This document shows, piece by piece, positions 6,011 through 7,592 of a stretch of 7,592 nucleotides of DNA. This DNA is from Opitutia bacterium (lineage in GTDB: Bacteria; Verrucomicrobiota; Verrucomicrobiia; Opitutales; Seribacteraceae): the NCBI GenBank assembly GCA_002692605.1, contig NZLE01000113.1:1-7592 (forward strand), in the 5' to 3' direction. A program made the position numbers and the translations under genes. How positions within the stretch are numbered: the stretch's first letter is position 1; every line of letters begins with the position of its first letter. The notes below the pieces were generated by a model. The model was not told the DNA's origin, searched no databases, and saw only the letters and a list, made by a program, of their open reading frames with translations.

Positions 6011-7415
6011 ATCCCACGGAACCTTCCATTTCCAAGTCGATCAACCTTTTAAGTTCAACACTATATTCCATGGGAAATTCTCTAATCAAGTCATTGACGA
6101 ATCCGTTGACGCACATACTCATTGCATCACTTTCGGACAAACCTCTTTGCTGCATGTAAAAGATTTGTTCGGCGCTTACCTTCGATACGCTAGCCTCGTG
6201 TTGGACGGAATTATCATCACCTTGTACGGTAATTGCAGGATAAGTGTCAGTCTCACTGTCACTATTGATAAGCAAACCATCGCATTCAGTATTGTTTTTA
6301 CATTTTTTCAGATGACCGGGGATCTTGACTAATCCTCGATAGGTGGTTCGCCCGGATCCAATGGAAATTGATTTTGAAATGACGTTACTGGAAGTTTCGT
6401 CAGCGGCATGAACCATTTTAGCGCCTGTGTCTTGATGCTGACCTTCATTGGCCAATGCAATGGAAAGGACTTCTCCACGAGCCTTACGACCCTGAAGGAT
6501 AACACCTGGGTATTTCATGGTCAAACGAGACCCAATGTTGCAGTCAATCCATCGGACTTCCGCCTCTTCTTGGGCCAAGGCTCTTTTGGTGACTAGGTTA
6601 AAGACGTTGTTGGACCAATTTTGGACGGTAATGTATTGTATCTTGGCTCCCTTTAAGGCGATCAATTCAACCACCGCACTATGAAGTGTGGAAGTTTCGA
6701 ATTTTGGAGCGGTACAACCTTCCATGTAAGTGATTTCAGCCCCTTCATCGGCAATGATGAGGGTGCGTTCGAATTGTCCGAAGTTTTCTGCATTGATTCT
6801 GAAATAGGCTTGTAGAGGTTGTTCGAGCTTCACTCCGGGAGGCACGTAAATAAAACTCCCTCCACTGAAAACGGCGCTATTCAAAGCGGAAAACTTATTG
6901 TCCGAAGATGGTATCACCTTACCAAACCATTTTTTGAATATCTCGGGATGATCTTTTAGTCCTTCAGTGGATCCAACGAAAATCACACCTTTTTCCTCCA
7001 AGTCTCCCTTCATTCTGGAATAAGCTGCCTCACTATCGAATTGAGCTTCGACACCAGCTAGAAATTTTCTTTCCTGCTCCGGAATTCCGAGTCTTTCAAA
7101 GGTTTCCTTCACGTCATCTGGGACCTCATCCCAAGTCCTGCTAGGCTTTTGCCCCTTGGAAAGATAGTAGCGGATAACGTCAAAATCAATATTTTCAAGA
7201 TCCCTCGAACTCCAGTGAGTGGGAAGGGGTTTTCGTTCAAAAATCGAGAGGGCCCGTAGCCGAAAGTCAAGGAGCCACTTATCTTCCTCCTTAATATTCG
7301 AAATGTATCGAACCACATCCTCGCTGAGTCCAACCCCTGCATCAAATTCATAATCGGTTTGATAATGAAAATTACCTTTATCGCGGTCTATTTGAATCTC
7401 GTTCGGGCTTATCAT
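6009..7415 (-). CDS. sufB: Fe-S cluster assembly scaffold SufB
   Basis: SufB is the scaffold subunit of SufBC2D, receiving sulfur and iron to assemble nascent clusters. The 468 residues match the common length (about 470-495). Seen in order are the N-terminal helical region with WLLDFRLRAL (47-56) and LSKGQKPSRTWDEVPDDV (85-102), the beta-helix entrance GSFIYVPPGVKLEQPLQAYF (186-205), and TYMEGCTAP (229-237). The core continues with KYPGVILQGRKARGEVLSIA (301-320). Cys378 in NNTECDG corresponds to E. coli Cys405 and Glu407 in QHEAS to Glu434; both are implicated in cluster building, and their 29-residue spacing is conserved. The nearby second Cys of the E. coli protein is Ser387 here. The tail DLEMEGSVG is a SufB hallmark. 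GAAAG lies shortly before the ATG at 7415. It follows sufC by 36 bases and precedes sufD by seven. Confidence 0.97.
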   Translation of the reverse strand: MISPNEIQIDRDKGNFHYQTDYEFDAGVGLSEDVVRYISNIKEEDKWLLDFRLRALSIFERKPLPTHWSSRDLENIDFDVIRYYLSKGQKPSRTWDEVPDDVKETFERLGIPEQERKFLAGVEAQFDSEAAYSRMKGDLEEKGVIFVGSTEGLKDHPEIFKKWFGKVIPSSDNKFSALNSAVFSGGSFIYVPPGVKLEQPLQAYFRINAENFGQFERTLIIADEGAEITYMEGCTAPKFETSTLHSAVVELIALKGAKIQYITVQNWSNNVFNLVTKRALAQEEAEVRWIDCNIGSRLTMKYPGVILQGRKARGEVLSIALANEGQHQDTGAKMVHAADETSSNVISKSISIGSGRTTYRGLVKIPGHLKKCKNNTECDGLLINSDSETDTYPAITVQGDDNSVQHEASVSKVSAEQIFYMQQRGLSESDAMSMCVNGFVNDLIREFPMEYSVELKRLIDLEMEGSVG

Positions 7416-7451
7416 AACAGTACTTTCAACGGTTTCCGGATTTTAGAGGAT

Positions 7452-7592
7452 TCAAGCCGCCACCTCTTCCTTAATCCAATCGTACCCTCGATTTTCCAAT
7501 TCGACTGCGAGTTCCTTGGTGCCGGAACGCACGATTTTACCATCCCACAAGACATGAACCTTATCGGGTACGATGTATTCCAACAACCTTTG
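7452..7592 (-). CDS. sufC: Fe-S cluster assembly ATPase SufC, C-terminal fragment
   Basis: Only the last 46 residues are inside the window; the Walker A, signature and Walker B motifs lie beyond the right edge. The fragment begins QRLLEYIVPDKVHVLWDGKI (1-20), then VRSGTKELAVELENRGYDWI (21-40). This matches the end of SufC, where the 'H-Y-Q-R-L-L' switch region is followed by the final strand and helix. SufC is the soluble ABC-type ATPase that drives conformational change in the SufB-SufD pair. It is the first gene of the visible operon, 36 bases before sufB. The truncation is due to the window edge; the stop is a TGA at 7452-7454. Confidence 0.93.
   Translation of the reverse strand, partial: QRLLEYIVPDKVHVLWDGKIVRSGTKELAVELENRGYDWIKEEVAA

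Noticed and set aside
5862..6332. Open frame of 156 codons on the plus strand across the sufD start and sufB end
   Set aside because: It is antisense to two clearly recognised genes, has no ribosome binding site or recognisable family, and has the composition expected of a shadow frame.
7416..7451. Possible hairpin between sufC and sufB
   Set aside because: Only a three- to four-base stem (CCGG/CCG around AAA) can be drawn, with no T-run, so it is not a credible terminator.

Overview
This is a compact stretch of bacterial chromosome, roughly mid-40s % GC by eye. It holds housekeeping genes packed almost end to end, and no stretch longer than about 70 bases lacks a gene. I see no mobile element, phage gene, CRISPR array, tRNA or rRNA. 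The gene families are a SUF iron-sulfur system with SufT, a ClpP with an unusual N-terminus, an actinobacterial-type RpiB, and short MenC/MenE proteins of the classical menaquinone route. Together they suggest a menaquinone-using Gram-negative bacterium, perhaps of the Verrucomicrobiota (Opitutales-like). That placement is inferred from protein character only and is tentative.

Layout. (1) Bases 1-918, minus strand: the first 306 codons of an IMP dehydrogenase-like gene (guaB) with two CBS domains; its catalytic cysteine loop lies beyond the left edge. (2) Bases 919-989: a short divergent intergenic region with a symmetric TATTATA block that can be read as a -10 element on both strands. (3) Bases 990-3076, plus strand: menC and menE, overlapping by an ATGA, for two consecutive steps of menaquinone biosynthesis (o-succinylbenzoate synthase, then its CoA ligase). 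(4) Bases 3077-7592, minus strand: in transcription order sufC (only the last 46 codons), sufB, sufD, sufT, rpiB and clpP. Gaps are 36, 7, 6, 57 and 33 bases, so this looks like one operon whose promoter lies beyond the right edge. The menE and clpP stop codons abut with no base between them.

How the genes work together. SufB, SufC and SufD form the scaffold complex on which Fe-S clusters are built, and SufT is an accessory Fe-S maturation factor. RpiB (pentose phosphate pathway) and ClpP (proteolysis) appear to ride on the same transcript. The menaquinone pair and guaB are separate units sharing a divergent promoter region.

Most of the window is ordinary and I find no convincing new multi-gene system. 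The points that deserve a second look are these: MenE has methionine where the family's C-terminal catalytic lysine belongs; the GuaB-like protein has serine at the normally invariant Asp of its cofactor-binding motif; the divergent promoter is symmetric; two converging operons meet with zero spacing; and ClpP is of a divergent type.
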